Below are positions 1-5,518 of a stretch of DNA of 6,797 bases, piece after piece (position 1 is the stretch's first letter; each line of letters begins with the position of its first letter). Location of the stretch: NCBI GenBank assembly GCA_035294855.1, contig DATGKD010000221.1, positions 1-6,797 of the forward strand, given 5' to 3'. Source of the DNA: DATGKD01 sp035294855 (GTDB lineage: Bacteria > Actinomycetota > Acidimicrobiia > Acidimicrobiales > UBA8190). A program made the translations under genes and the position numbers. The notes below the pieces were generated by a model, which was given only the letters and a program-made list of their open reading frames with translations, had not been told where the DNA came from and did no database searches.

Positions 1-1034
1 TCCACGCCCTTGTCGGGGGCGGCGAGGGCCTTGTGGATCGCTCGTGCGTCCGACGGGAAGACGCTCACGTCGGCGGTGCTCTGGATCACGAGGCTGGGCA
101 CGCCGATCCTGGCCAGGTGGGGGGCGCCGCGGCACGACGAGGTCCGGAGGCTCCACATCGACAGCCACGTGCGCAGCGAGCACGACGCCGCGATCCCGTA
201 CGGGTTCACGTTGGCGCGCCGGGGGTCGCCGGCGAGGCAGCGGCCCGGGGGCCGGTCCGAGGGGTCGATGGACGCGTCGAGGAACCGGAGGTCCGCCCAT
301 GTCCGGTGCACGTTGAAGGTCCGGTCGTACACCCCGGCGTCTTCCAGGCGCTCGAGCTCGTGTTCCGCCCAGTCCGTGATGCGGTCGTTGCGTGCCCTTT
401 GGGCCTCGCGGTACCGGGCCACGAAGTCCGGCGCGAACGGCGGACCGTGGTCGGGTTCGTACATGTCGAGGTCGCTTCGGCGCGACAGCGGGTCCTGCTC
501 GTCGGTCACCGAGGGGTCGAGCCAGTTCGTGAGGACCTCGGGCCTGCCGGGGTGGGCCTGCAACGACACGTAGAGGTCGCCGGGGACGAGCGACCCGAGC
601 GCAGGGGGGACCTCGGAGCCTGGCGTGGCCACGAGGTTGGGATCGGTGGCCTGTGACTGGTACGCGGCCATGAGCGAACCGCCGCCGCAGTTGCCGAGCA
701 ACACGATCGTGTCGATGCGCTGCTGCTCGCGCAGCCATCGCACCCCCTGCCCGACGTCCACGAGCGCGTGCTCCAGCCGGAACCACGTCTCGTTGTTGCG
801 AAAGCGCGTGTTCCATCCGAGGAAGCCCAGGCCGCGGGCCGCGAGCCAAGGTGCGAGGTAGTGCTCGGAGAAGTCCACGTTGTAGTGCGTGCTGATCACG
901 GCGGTCGTCGGCGCGCGTCCCACCGGGGCGTGCCAGATGCCCTGGCAGGGATGGAAGCCCGCACCGTTCACGTGTGCGGTCGGCGAGTCGAGTGCCACGA
1001 ACTCGCGCCGGACGCGTGCCGTTGTCCGGGTCAC
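1..1034 (-). CDS. alpha/beta hydrolase, 3' end beyond the window, Cys in nucleophile elbow
   Basis: Reverse-strand frame open from GTG at 1034 to the window edge, giving 344 codons without a stop. Likely an alpha/beta-hydrolase-fold enzyme; substrate unknown, and no signal peptide is seen, so probably cytosolic. The nucleophile elbow follows a beta-strand (TIVLL) and reads G-N-C-G-G-G-S at residues 114-120, with Cys116 in the G-x-Nuc-x-G position. A late strand and loop, IGVPSLVIQSTADVSVFPSD, carries Asp322, a good candidate for the triad acid. The triad His would lie past the edge. The middle (about 180-290) is an insert rich in Asp, Arg and Trp that probably forms a lid. The GTG start is chosen because it overlaps the upstream lipoprotein stop as GTGA, which suggests translational coupling; no strong Shine-Dalgarno is visible. 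Fold assignment is fairly sure; a serine esterase, thioesterase or dienelactone-hydrolase-like activity cannot be told apart. Confidence 0.85.
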   Translation of the reverse strand, partial: MTRTTARVRREFVALDSPTAHVNGAGFHPCQGIWHAPVGRAPTTAVISTHYNVDFSEHYLAPWLAARGLGFLGWNTRFRNNETWFRLEHALVDVGQGVRWLREQQRIDTIVLLGNCGGGSLMAAYQSQATDPNLVATPGSEVPPALGSLVPGDLYVSLQAHPGRPEVLTNWLDPSVTDEQDPLSRRSDLDMYEPDHGPPFAPDFVARYREAQRARNDRITDWAEHELERLEDAGVYDRTFNVHRTWADLRFLDASIDPSDRPPGRCLAGDPRRANVNPYGIAASCSLRTWLSMWSLRTSSCRGAPHLARIGVPSLVIQSTADVSVFPSDARAIHKALAAPDKGV

Positions 1035-1468
1035 GAGCTCGACGTGTCGGGGCCGGCCGTGCTCGTCGGAGGCCCCGGGATCGTCGTGCCCTGGCCCGGG
1101 ACGCCGTTCGAGTTGGCGGTGTCGCACTGCTGGGTCAGCGCCTTCACGAGATCGGACTCCGGAAGGTGAGCGCTCTCGGCCAGCGTCGCCATGAGACCCT
1201 GCCACTGGTTCGCCTCGCCCGCCGCGCTGGCCGCCAGGGGGAGCGCCGCGCGCAACTGCGCCAACGCCTGCGATCGCTGTGTGCCGCCCGCCGCGGAGGT
1301 GGGATCGACGGTCGACTCGCGGTAGAGCACGAGCGATCGGTCGACGTGCACGCACGCCTGCCGGGCGAGGTCGAGGCCGCGTTGGTTGGCGCACCCGGAG
1401 AGGACGAGCCCCACGGCAATGAGCGCGCCGGGGGATGCGGCCCACCACCTTTTTTGATGCGACTTGAT
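1031..1468 (-). CDS. small secreted lipoprotein, probable non-standard (ATC) start
   Basis: Unrecognised lipoprotein of about 145 aa. From ATC at 1468 the frame gives a basic N-terminus (KSHQKRWW), a hydrophobic core (ALIAVGLVL) and the lipobox L-S-G-C, with the lipidated cysteine at residue 26. The mature part has two more cysteines (QAC, QQC) that could form a disulfide, an Ala/Gln-rich helical middle, and a disordered Pro/Thr/Ser/Gly tail. It should be anchored to the outer face of the membrane. The only standard start in this frame after the upstream gene's stop is GTG at 1414, which would remove the basic region and most of the hydrophobic core and is therefore unlikely. GGGGAGGG at 1480-1473 sits 4 nt before ATC 1468. 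An alternative is GTG 1485 followed by a one-base shift in the A6 run at 1455-1450. The gene lies between a hypothetical gene and the hydrolase and overlaps the latter by 4 bp. Confidence 0.72.
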   Translation of the reverse strand: MKSHQKRWWAASPGALIAVGLVLSGCANQRGLDLARQACVHVDRSLVLYRESTVDPTSAAGGTQRSQALAQLRAALPLAASAAGEANQWQGLMATLAESAHLPESDLVKALTQQCDTANSNGVPGQGTTIPGPPTSTAGPDTSSS

Positions 1469-1472
1469 CGTG

Positions 1473-1480
1473 CCCTCCCC
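1473..1480 (-). promoter_or_regulatory. strong ribosome binding site deciding the lipoprotein start
   Basis: GGGGAGGG on the minus strand, 4 nt upstream of the ATC codon at 1468. No ATG, GTG or TTG lies at a suitable distance in the lipoprotein frame. This site is the main argument for initiation at ATC rather than at GTG 1414 or GTG 1485; neither GTG has a comparable site in front of it. Confidence 0.5.
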
Positions 1481-1513
1481 GTCACGCGTTTCGCGGGTGG
1501 AGGTGGGCGGGCG

Positions 1514-2119
1514 TCACCCTTCGAGCCACCCCGGGCGGTCGCTGCCGTCGGCGTCGCCACTCGAGTCGAGCCACCCCGGGGCCGCGTCGAGCAGGTACCG
1601 GCTCACGGCCAGGCAGCGGTCGAAGACCTCGCAGAGCAACTCTTCGCCGCCGAGCACGCGGGCGAGCGACACCGGGTAGCGCGCCAGGATCGAAAGACGC
1701 CGCTCGGGCGCGTCGGTCGCCGAGGCGAACGAGTCGATGGCCGACACCTCGAGGGGGAGGTCGATGCCGCCGACACCCGCGAGGTCGATCGCCAGGCGGA
1801 GCAGGTCCGGCCCGTGCGGCAACGGAGGGAGGCCCCAGGTGAAGGTGAGCGGGAAGTGGTACTCGTCGGGCGGCTCGGATTCTTCGTCGAGGTCGACCAC
1901 CGCGTCCTCGAACGACAACAGGATGCGCGGGTCGACCTCGAGAGCGAGGTGCAGGTCGAGCGGCCCCCCACACCCTTCCTCGGGGTGCAGGTCGACCTCC
2001 CAGGTCTGGCGGAGCGAGTAGGTCTCGACGAAGTGGCGCTCGTCGTGCACGTGGAAGCCGTGGTCGACCGAGTGGTCCTTCAGGTCGGCTACGTACCCTG
2101 CGACGTCGATGACCGCCAT
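1514..2119 (-). CDS. hypothetical protein, 201 aa, acidic and His-rich N-terminal half
   Basis: I do not recognise the family. ATG at 2119 is chosen over a much longer upstream extension of the frame, because that extension runs antisense through the phosphatase gene and a promoter-like box lies 8 nt before this ATG. There is no signal peptide or membrane segment, so it is probably cytosolic. Six histidines fall in the first 45 residues (16, 20, 23, 25, 29, 45), followed by alternating hydrophobic and acidic beta-like segments (DLHLALEVD, EDAVVDLDEESEPPDEYHF). A helical C-terminal half (RLSILARYPVSLARVLGG, LLCEVFDRCLAVSRYLL) ends in a tail that repeats PGWL. It is the first gene of a minus-strand set with the lipoprotein and hydrolase; 45 nt separate its stop from the proposed lipoprotein start. 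Low-GC signs of transfer are absent. It looks like a real conserved gene, but its function cannot be assigned. Confidence 0.8.
   Translation of the reverse strand: MAVIDVAGYVADLKDHSVDHGFHVHDERHFVETYSLRQTWEVDLHPEEGCGGPLDLHLALEVDPRILLSFEDAVVDLDEESEPPDEYHFPLTFTWGLPPLPHGPDLLRLAIDLAGVGGIDLPLEVSAIDSFASATDAPERRLSILARYPVSLARVLGGEELLCEVFDRCLAVSRYLLDAAPGWLDSSGDADGSDRPGWLEG
1521..1580. repeat. 15-bp direct repeat at the end of the hypothetical gene
   Basis: The 15-mer tcgagccaccccggg occurs at 1521-1535 and again at 1566-1580, exactly 45 bp apart, so the reading frame is kept. On the minus strand it encodes the repeated PGWL(D/E) motif in the C-terminal tail of the 201-aa protein. It looks like a small in-frame duplication or a repeated peptide motif. 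Confidence 0.6.
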
Positions 2120-2127
2120 GCCCCACG

Positions 2128-2133
2128 AGGCTA
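2128..2133 (-). promoter_or_regulatory. -10 box TAGCCT for the leftward hypothetical gene
   Basis: TAGCCT fits the actinobacterial TANNNT -10 pattern and ends 8 nt before the ATG at 2119. Transcription would then begin at or within 1-2 nt of the start codon, as in leaderless mRNAs. No strong Shine-Dalgarno lies in the 8-nt gap, though it does contain GTGGGG. No recognisable -35 hexamer is present. Confidence 0.45.
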
Positions 2134-2150
2134 CTGGCTGGGTCCCCGTG

Positions 2151-2160
2151 CCCGGCCGGG
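2151..2160. promoter_or_regulatory. perfect 10-bp palindrome in the divergent promoter region
   Basis: cccggccggg is its own reverse complement. It lies 17 bp from the leftward -10 box and 14 bp from the rightward -10 box, that is, around the -35 position of both divergent promoters. It could be a shared operator. In GC-rich DNA such a palindrome also arises by chance. Confidence 0.3.
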
Positions 2161-2184
2161 CCGACCTCGGCCGATATGGTCGGC
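2160..2184. promoter_or_regulatory. inverted repeat overlapping the phosphatase promoter
   Basis: GCCGACC (2160-2166) and GGTCGGC (2178-2184) are exact 7-bp inverted arms separated by 11 bp. The right arm overlaps the TATGGT box at 2175-2180. Binding of a dimeric regulator here would block the rightward promoter. If transcription starts at the ATG, this repeat is not in the mRNA, so an operator is more likely than an attenuator. Confidence 0.35.
2175..2180 (+). promoter_or_regulatory. -10 box TATGGT for the phosphatase gene
   Basis: TATGGT matches TANNNT and ends 8 nt before the ATG at 2189, the same gap as for the leftward gene. No Shine-Dalgarno precedes this ATG, which supports a leaderless transcript. 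A -35 element is not apparent. Confidence 0.45.
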
Positions 2185-2188
2185 GCTG

Positions 2189-2986
2189 ATGCCCCGTTCT
2201 CCCGCTGCACCGGAGATTTCCGCCGCCGACGACGACCTTCTCGTGCTCTGCCACCACGTGGTCGACGCGGTGCTGGCGTCGCTGGGAACCGTGACCGACT
2301 GGCGTCCGGGAGGCGACCGTCCCGGTCAGTACGCCATCGACCTCGTCGCGGACAAGGCCGCGCTGGAGGTGCTCGAGCCCTCCGGCATCGGCGTCGTCTC
2401 CGAGGAGAGCGGCGTCCACCGGCCGGACGCGCCCCTCGTCGCAGTCGTCGACCCGGTGGACGGTTCGACGAACGCGGCGCGCGGGATCCCGTGGTACGCC
2501 ACGAGCGTCTGCGTGCTCGACGATGACGGCCCACGCGTGGCGGTGGTGGGCAACCTTGCCAGCGGCCGGCGCTACCACGCGGTACGTGGCGGGGGAGCGT
2601 GGTCCGGGGAGAAGCCGTTGCGCGCCTCGGGGTGCGAGGTGCTGCGCCAGGCGGTCGTGGCGGTCGCCGGCTTGCCCCCCCGGCACCTCGGGTGGGCCCA
2701 GTTCCGAGCCTTCGGCGCGGCCGCGCTCGAGCTGTGCGCCGTGGCGGACGGCGAGATCGACGCCTTCGTGATGGGGGAGCACGCTGCCCTCGCCCCGTGG
2801 GACTACCTCGGGGGTTGGCTCGTCTGCACGGAGGCGGGCGCCGTCGTGGGCGAGCGGCGCGGCCAGGACCTGTTGACCCGTGACCCCACGGCGCGCCGCT
2901 CCGTGCTCGCCGCGGCCACGCCCGCGCTGTACGACGAGCTGCGCCAGGCGGCCAACGACGCCGGCCGCGCCTCGGTACACCGGTGA
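2189..2986 (+). CDS. inositol monophosphatase family protein
   Basis: A 265-aa Mg2+-dependent sugar/inositol phosphate phosphatase of the IMPase superfamily, at the usual family length. The metal ligands can be placed on the family motifs: E73 in V-S-E-E-S (71-74 is SEES), D88 and D91 in DPVDGSTN (88-95), and D205 in APWDYLGG. The RAFGAAALELCAVADGEIDAF stretch (about 173-193) matches the usual R-x-x-G-S/A-A-A-L-D-L segment. All catalytic ligands are present, so the enzyme should be active and cytosolic. Substrate could be inositol-1-phosphate, histidinol phosphate or 3'-phosphoadenosine 5'-phosphate; the sequence does not decide. ATG 2189 is the first start that leaves the whole domain and follows a TATGGT box; the frame upstream of it is antisense to other genes. 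Its stop overlaps the next gene's GTG as GTGA. Confidence 0.92.
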   Translation: MPRSPAAPEISAADDDLLVLCHHVVDAVLASLGTVTDWRPGGDRPGQYAIDLVADKAALEVLEPSGIGVVSEESGVHRPDAPLVAVVDPVDGSTNAARGIPWYATSVCVLDDDGPRVAVVGNLASGRRYHAVRGGGAWSGEKPLRASGCEVLRQAVVAVAGLPPRHLGWAQFRAFGAAALELCAVADGEIDAFVMGEHAALAPWDYLGGWLVCTEAGAVVGERRGQDLLTRDPTARRSVLAAATPALYDELRQAANDAGRASVHR

Positions 2987-3198
2987 CGAGCCGGCGACGC
3001 GTTCGGCATCGTGACGAACCGCGGCGAACGCGGCTGTCGCACTGGCGGTCGGACGGCGGCGTCAAGACGCGCTATCGATCCGAGGACGAGGCCAACCGGG
3101 CTGCCTTCGCGTACCGGCTCGAGCACGGCACCGACCTCGCCGCCTACCGGTGTCCGATCTGCGGCGGCTGGCACCTCGGCACCCAGGCCGAGGAATGA
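2983..3198 (+). CDS. small CxxC-x3-H zinc-knuckle-like protein, 71 aa
   Basis: The start is GTG at 2983, overlapping the phosphatase stop as GTGA, so it is probably translated by coupling; no other standard start fits in frame. The first 20 residues are very basic (RRRVRHR, EPRRTR). A helical segment rich in Glu and Ala (SEDEANRAAFAYRLEHGTDL) follows, then YRCPICGGWHLG with C57, C60 and H64. This short module resembles widespread small actinobacterial proteins of the pattern basic start, helix, CPxCxxWHL, whose function I do not know. It may hold one metal ion, perhaps as a dimer since only three ligands are seen, and could bind nucleic acid through its basic end. Whether it serves the phosphatase or merely shares its mRNA is open. 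Confidence 0.72.
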   Translation: MTSRRRVRHRDEPRRTRLSHWRSDGGVKTRYRSEDEANRAAFAYRLEHGTDLAAYRCPICGGWHLGTQAEE

Positions 3199-3223
3199 CG
3201 GTCGGCGGTAGCGACGACTCCCA

Positions 3224-3994
3224 CTACTCCGGCGGGGTCCTGCACACGAGCGCCCAGACCCGATGGGGTACGGCCAGTGGCTCCCCGGCGAATGACGCCG
3301 CCAGGAGGAGGGCGAGTTCACCGTCGAAGGCGTCGACCGCGTCCGGGGGAAGCGAGGCGGCCACGCCGGCGCTGGCCCGGATGCGTCCCCGCCACGCCTC
3401 GTGGGTGTAGGGCACGTCCACGTCGTACGAGAAGGTCTCGATGTCCTCGAACCCGGCGTCGGCGACATCGCGCGCCCACTGGGGATACATGCCGTTTCCG
3501 CCGCCAAACGCCCAGGCGGGGTTGTGCTCCACGATGAGCGCTTCCGTCGCAGCCACGACGTTGCCCGTAGTGGGGATCCAGTCGAAGTGACAGATGGCGA
3601 GCGCGCCCGACGGGTTGAGCACGCGTCGGCATTCGGTTGCCGCGCGTGCACGGTCGAACCAGTGCCAGCACTGGCCGGCGGTCGCCGCGTCGGCCGACAT
3701 CGGTGCCAGCCCGGTCTCTTCCGCCCGAGCTACCCGGAATTCGACCTGTATGCCTTCGCGTCCTGCCATCAGCCGCGCCTGCTCCAGCATCTGCTCCGAC
3801 GGGTCGATGCCGGTCACCCTGCAACCACGGGTGGCGAAACCGCGGGCCAACGTGCCGGTTCCCGTCCCGAGGTCGAGCACGTACTGTCCCGGTTTTCCGA
3901 CCCCGAACGCCCGCAGCCGCTCGAAGAGGCTGTCGGGGAACCCGGCCCGATGGGTGGCGTAGTCCTGGGCCGTGTTGCCGAAGTCGACCCTCAC
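3224..3994 (-). CDS. class I SAM-dependent methyltransferase
   Basis: A 256-aa cytosolic methyltransferase of the Methyltransf_11/UbiE-like type. Motif I is YVLDLGTGTGTLARGF (about 38-53), which binds S-adenosylmethionine. The acidic residue after beta-2 is D64 in GIDPSEQML, contacting the ribose. A later motif, GQCWHWFD (107-114), matches the A-x-x-x-H-W-F-D segment common in this subgroup. The C-terminal half is variable and should define the acceptor, which is not predictable here. GTG 3994 is chosen because GAGGA at 4008-4004 lies 9 nt upstream, and because NTAQDYATHRAGFP is the usual N-terminal region. The gene is convergent with the 71-aa protein (25-bp gap, no terminator seen) and divergent from the split-barrel gene (44-bp gap). 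Confidence 0.9.
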   Translation of the reverse strand: MRVDFGNTAQDYATHRAGFPDSLFERLRAFGVGKPGQYVLDLGTGTGTLARGFATRGCRVTGIDPSEQMLEQARLMAGREGIQVEFRVARAEETGLAPMSADAATAGQCWHWFDRARAATECRRVLNPSGALAICHFDWIPTTGNVVAATEALIVEHNPAWAFGGGNGMYPQWARDVADAGFEDIETFSYDVDVPYTHEAWRGRIRASAGVAASLPPDAVDAFDGELALLLAASFAGEPLAVPHRVWALVCRTPPE

Positions 3995-4038
3995 GACCCG
4001 AGATCCTCGCGTATCGGGACGCGTGTTAGGACAGGACG

Positions 4039-4539
4039 GTGCAGGAGCCCGTCTCGAGCCGGCCGTACATGCCGGGATATGGGATCGTCGGCCCTGACGA
4101 AGGGCGCGGCTTACTGCCTTGGTCGTGGGCCGAGGAGCGCCTGGTGGGCTCGCACGACTACTGGCTGGCGACCGTGACTCCGGCGGGTCGCCCGCATGTC
4201 ATGCCCGTGTGGGGCGTCTGGCACGAGCGCTCGGCTTGGTTCAGCGCGAGCTTCCGATCGCGCAAGACGCGCAATCTCGAGGTGACGCCGCACGCCTCGA
4301 TCACCACCGACAACGCGCTGCAACCGGTCGTCGTGGACGGCGATGTCGAAAGGATCGTCGCCCGACCGCCCCTCGAGGAGTTCACCCGACTGGTCAACTC
4401 GAAATACGAGACCGACTACCCGCTGTCTTTCTTCACTGAGAATGCGTGCTTTCGACTGAGGCCGACATGGGTCTTCAGCCTCGACGAGGCCGACTTCGTC
4501 GGCACCCCGACGCGCTGGACGTTCGGGTCCGCCCACTGA
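4039..4539 (+). CDS. pyridoxamine 5'-phosphate oxidase-like split-barrel protein (FMN or F420)
   Basis: A 166-aa protein of the PPOX/flavin-reductase split beta-barrel superfamily. The region LPWSWAEERLVGSHDYWLATVTPAGRPHVMPVWGVW (about 26-61) is the characteristic start of the barrel: a helix, then two strands with RPHVMPVWG. Next come SRKTRNLEVTPHASITTDNA (cofactor-phosphate contact strand and helix region, about 74-93), VVVDGDVERI, and a C-terminal helix and strand (FRLRPTWVFSLDE). Members bind FMN, F420 or heme and reduce small substrates; cofactor choice cannot be settled here, but F420 is plausible in actinobacteria. GTG 4039 is preferred, with AGGA at 4028-4031 ahead of it; the next candidate is ATG at about 4069 (MPGYGIV), close to where homology would begin. 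It shares a 44-bp divergent spacer with the methyltransferase. Confidence 0.88.
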   Translation: MQEPVSSRPYMPGYGIVGPDEGRGLLPWSWAEERLVGSHDYWLATVTPAGRPHVMPVWGVWHERSAWFSASFRSRKTRNLEVTPHASITTDNALQPVVVDGDVERIVARPPLEEFTRLVNSKYETDYPLSFFTENACFRLRPTWVFSLDEADFVGTPTRWTFGSAH

Positions 4540-4543
4540 AGTG

Positions 4544-4569
4544 GCCGTGCCTCTGCGGCTGAGCACGGC
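4544..4569 (+). terminator. weak hairpin after the split-barrel gene
   Basis: GCCGTGC (4544-4550) and GCACGGC (4563-4569) form an exact 7-bp stem with a 12-nt loop, starting 4 nt after the stop codon. There is no U tract, so it would be at best an inefficient or Rho-assisted terminator. Confidence 0.3.
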
Positions 4570-4583
4570 GCGCCTCGACGCCG

Positions 4584-4589
4584 TAGCGT
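4584..4589 (+). promoter_or_regulatory. possible -10 box TAGCGT before the duplicated ABM gene
   Basis: TAGCGT fits TANNNT and would give an RNA starting near 4596 with a leader of roughly 35 nt, suitable for the AGGAGG ribosome site at 4621-4626 before GTG 4631. No clear -35 element. The box pattern is loose, so this is tentative. Confidence 0.25.
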
Positions 4590-4630
4590 GACTGCGGCGC
4601 ACGTCCGGCGCTCGGGGTGAAGGAGGGACG

Positions 4631-5215
4631 GTGTTCATCCAGGTATTGAGAGGGAAGGCCGGCGATTCGGCTGCGGCACGACGGCAGATGGACCGCTGGA
4701 TGAAGGAGCTGCGGCCGGGGGCCAGTGGTTTCCTCGGCACGACAGCCGGTGTCACCACTGCGGGCGAGATGATCGCCTTGGCCCGCTTCGAGTCTCCCGA
4801 GCAGGCCCGTGCCAACAGCGACCGGCCGGAGCAGGGTGCGTGGTGGGAGGAGATGGCCAAGACCTTCTCGGGTGCCGTGACCTTCAGCGACTCCTCGGAC
4901 GTCGACGTCCTGTTGGGAGGGGGGTCGAACGAGGCGGGATTCGTCCAGATCATGAAGGGAAAGGCGGCCGACAAGGCGCGGGCCCGCACCCTCCTGCCGG
5001 AAATCGAACGCATGGTGAAGACGTCGCGGCCCGACGTGTTGGGCGCCGTCCTTGCCTGGCACGACGACGGGACGTTTACCGAAGCCGTCTACTTCAAGTC
5101 CGAGGCCGATGCGCGCCAGGCGGAACAGCACGACACGCCTGAGGTGCTCGTCGAGGTTCAGGCAGCCATGCCGGTGACGGAGTTCTTGGATCTCTCCGAG
5201 CCCTGGCTCTGGTAG
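4631..5215 (+). CDS. tandem dimeric alpha-beta barrel (ABM/EthD-like) protein
   Basis: A 194-aa cytosolic protein made of two ferredoxin-like half units. Repeat 1 (about 2-90) begins FIQVLRGKAGDSAAARRQMD and has LARFESPEQARAN. Repeat 2 (about 104-190) begins FVQIMKGKAADKARARTLLP and has YFKSEADARQAE. The two align in order along their length, including DSSDVDVL against DLSEPWLW at the ends. ABM domains normally dimerise to form one barrel, so this chain likely forms it alone. No catalytic residue can be named; relatives include monooxygenases, stress-response proteins and many of unknown role. GTG 4631 has AGGAGGG at 4621-4627 just before it. It follows the split-barrel gene by 91 bp in the same direction, but the hairpin and the possible box between them suggest separate transcription. 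Confidence 0.85.
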   Translation: MFIQVLRGKAGDSAAARRQMDRWMKELRPGASGFLGTTAGVTTAGEMIALARFESPEQARANSDRPEQGAWWEEMAKTFSGAVTFSDSSDVDVLLGGGSNEAGFVQIMKGKAADKARARTLLPEIERMVKTSRPDVLGAVLAWHDDGTFTEAVYFKSEADARQAEQHDTPEVLVEVQAAMPVTEFLDLSEPWLW

Positions 5216-5418
5216 ACCTCGCACGCTTCAGGTTCAACTTCACCGAAGTGGCGGTAGACATCGACACGGTGGTGGAGATCAGCGGATCAGCCGGCCACGT
5301 CTCGATGTCGCGGCGTATGCCGGTGATCTCGACAATGCCACCGCTTGGTACGAGAACGCTCGAGCGCGCGCATGGAAGATGCACTCGCGCTGTCGGAGGG
5401 CGAGGCGCCGACCGCCAT
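5216..5418. other. gene-poor stretch before the tRNA
   Basis: About 200 bp between the ABM gene stop and the tRNA promoter box. One plus-strand frame is open to TAG at 5419-5421, and a minus-strand frame crosses it, but neither has a ribosome site or a recognisable protein. A small hairpin, ACTTC-ACC-GAAGT near 5237-5249, is the only structure noticed. It may be a decayed gene end. Confidence 0.5.
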
Positions 5419-5424
5419 TAGACT
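5419..5424 (+). promoter_or_regulatory. -10 box TAGACT for tRNA-Val
   Basis: TAGACT fits TANNNT and lies 11 nt before the first base of the mature tRNA, a normal place for a tRNA promoter with a very short 5' leader. No convincing -35 hexamer is seen 16-19 bp upstream. Confidence 0.4.
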
Positions 5425-5435
5425 GAAGCGACCAC

Positions 5436-5512
5436 GGGCGCTTGGCGCAGTCTGGTAGCGCAGCTGGCTTACAACCAGCAGGTCGGGGGTTCGAGTCCCT
5501 CAGCGCCCACCA
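5436..5512 (+). tRNA. tRNA-Val (anticodon TAC), CCA encoded
   Basis: A full cloverleaf can be drawn. The acceptor stem GGGCGCT (5436-5442) pairs with AGCGCCC (5502-5508), followed by A and CCA. The D stem GCGC/GCGC holds the loop AGTCTGGTA. The anticodon stem GCTGG/CCAGC holds the loop CTTACAA, with TAC at 5470-5472, reading GUA and other GUN valine codons. The variable loop is AGGTC. The T stem GGGGG/CCCTC (one G-T pair) holds TTCGAGT. There is no intron and all stems are intact, so it is a functional gene. An insertion sequence begins about six bases past its CCA, so its native terminator is probably displaced, though the tRNA itself is untouched. Confidence 0.95.
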
Positions 5513-5518
5513 TTGCGA

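Noticed and set aside
10..1169. Several plus-strand open frames at the left edge
   Set aside because: They are shadows of the minus-strand hydrolase, whose translation contains a coherent alpha/beta hydrolase with elbow and acid loop.
974..2188. Long plus-strand open frame joined to the front of the phosphatase
   Set aside because: It is antisense to the hypothetical protein and lipoprotein genes and encodes low-complexity Arg/Val/Glu-rich sequence. The IMPase domain begins only after ATG 2189.
1482..3065. Long minus-strand frame of 527 aa
   Set aside because: It runs through the phosphatase and hypothetical genes in the wrong frame and is almost entirely Arg/Pro/Gly/Ala.
3199..3223. Bidirectional terminator between convergent genes
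   Set aside because: The 25-bp gap holds no inverted repeat or T tract that I could find.
5094..5384. Minus-strand open frame of 96 aa before the tRNA
   Set aside because: Half of it is antisense to the ABM gene, with no Shine-Dalgarno and an Arg/Pro-rich shadow-like composition.
5248..5421. Possible 57-aa plus-strand gene starting GTG
   Set aside because: No ribosome site, no recognisable family, and its end overlaps the tRNA -10 box.
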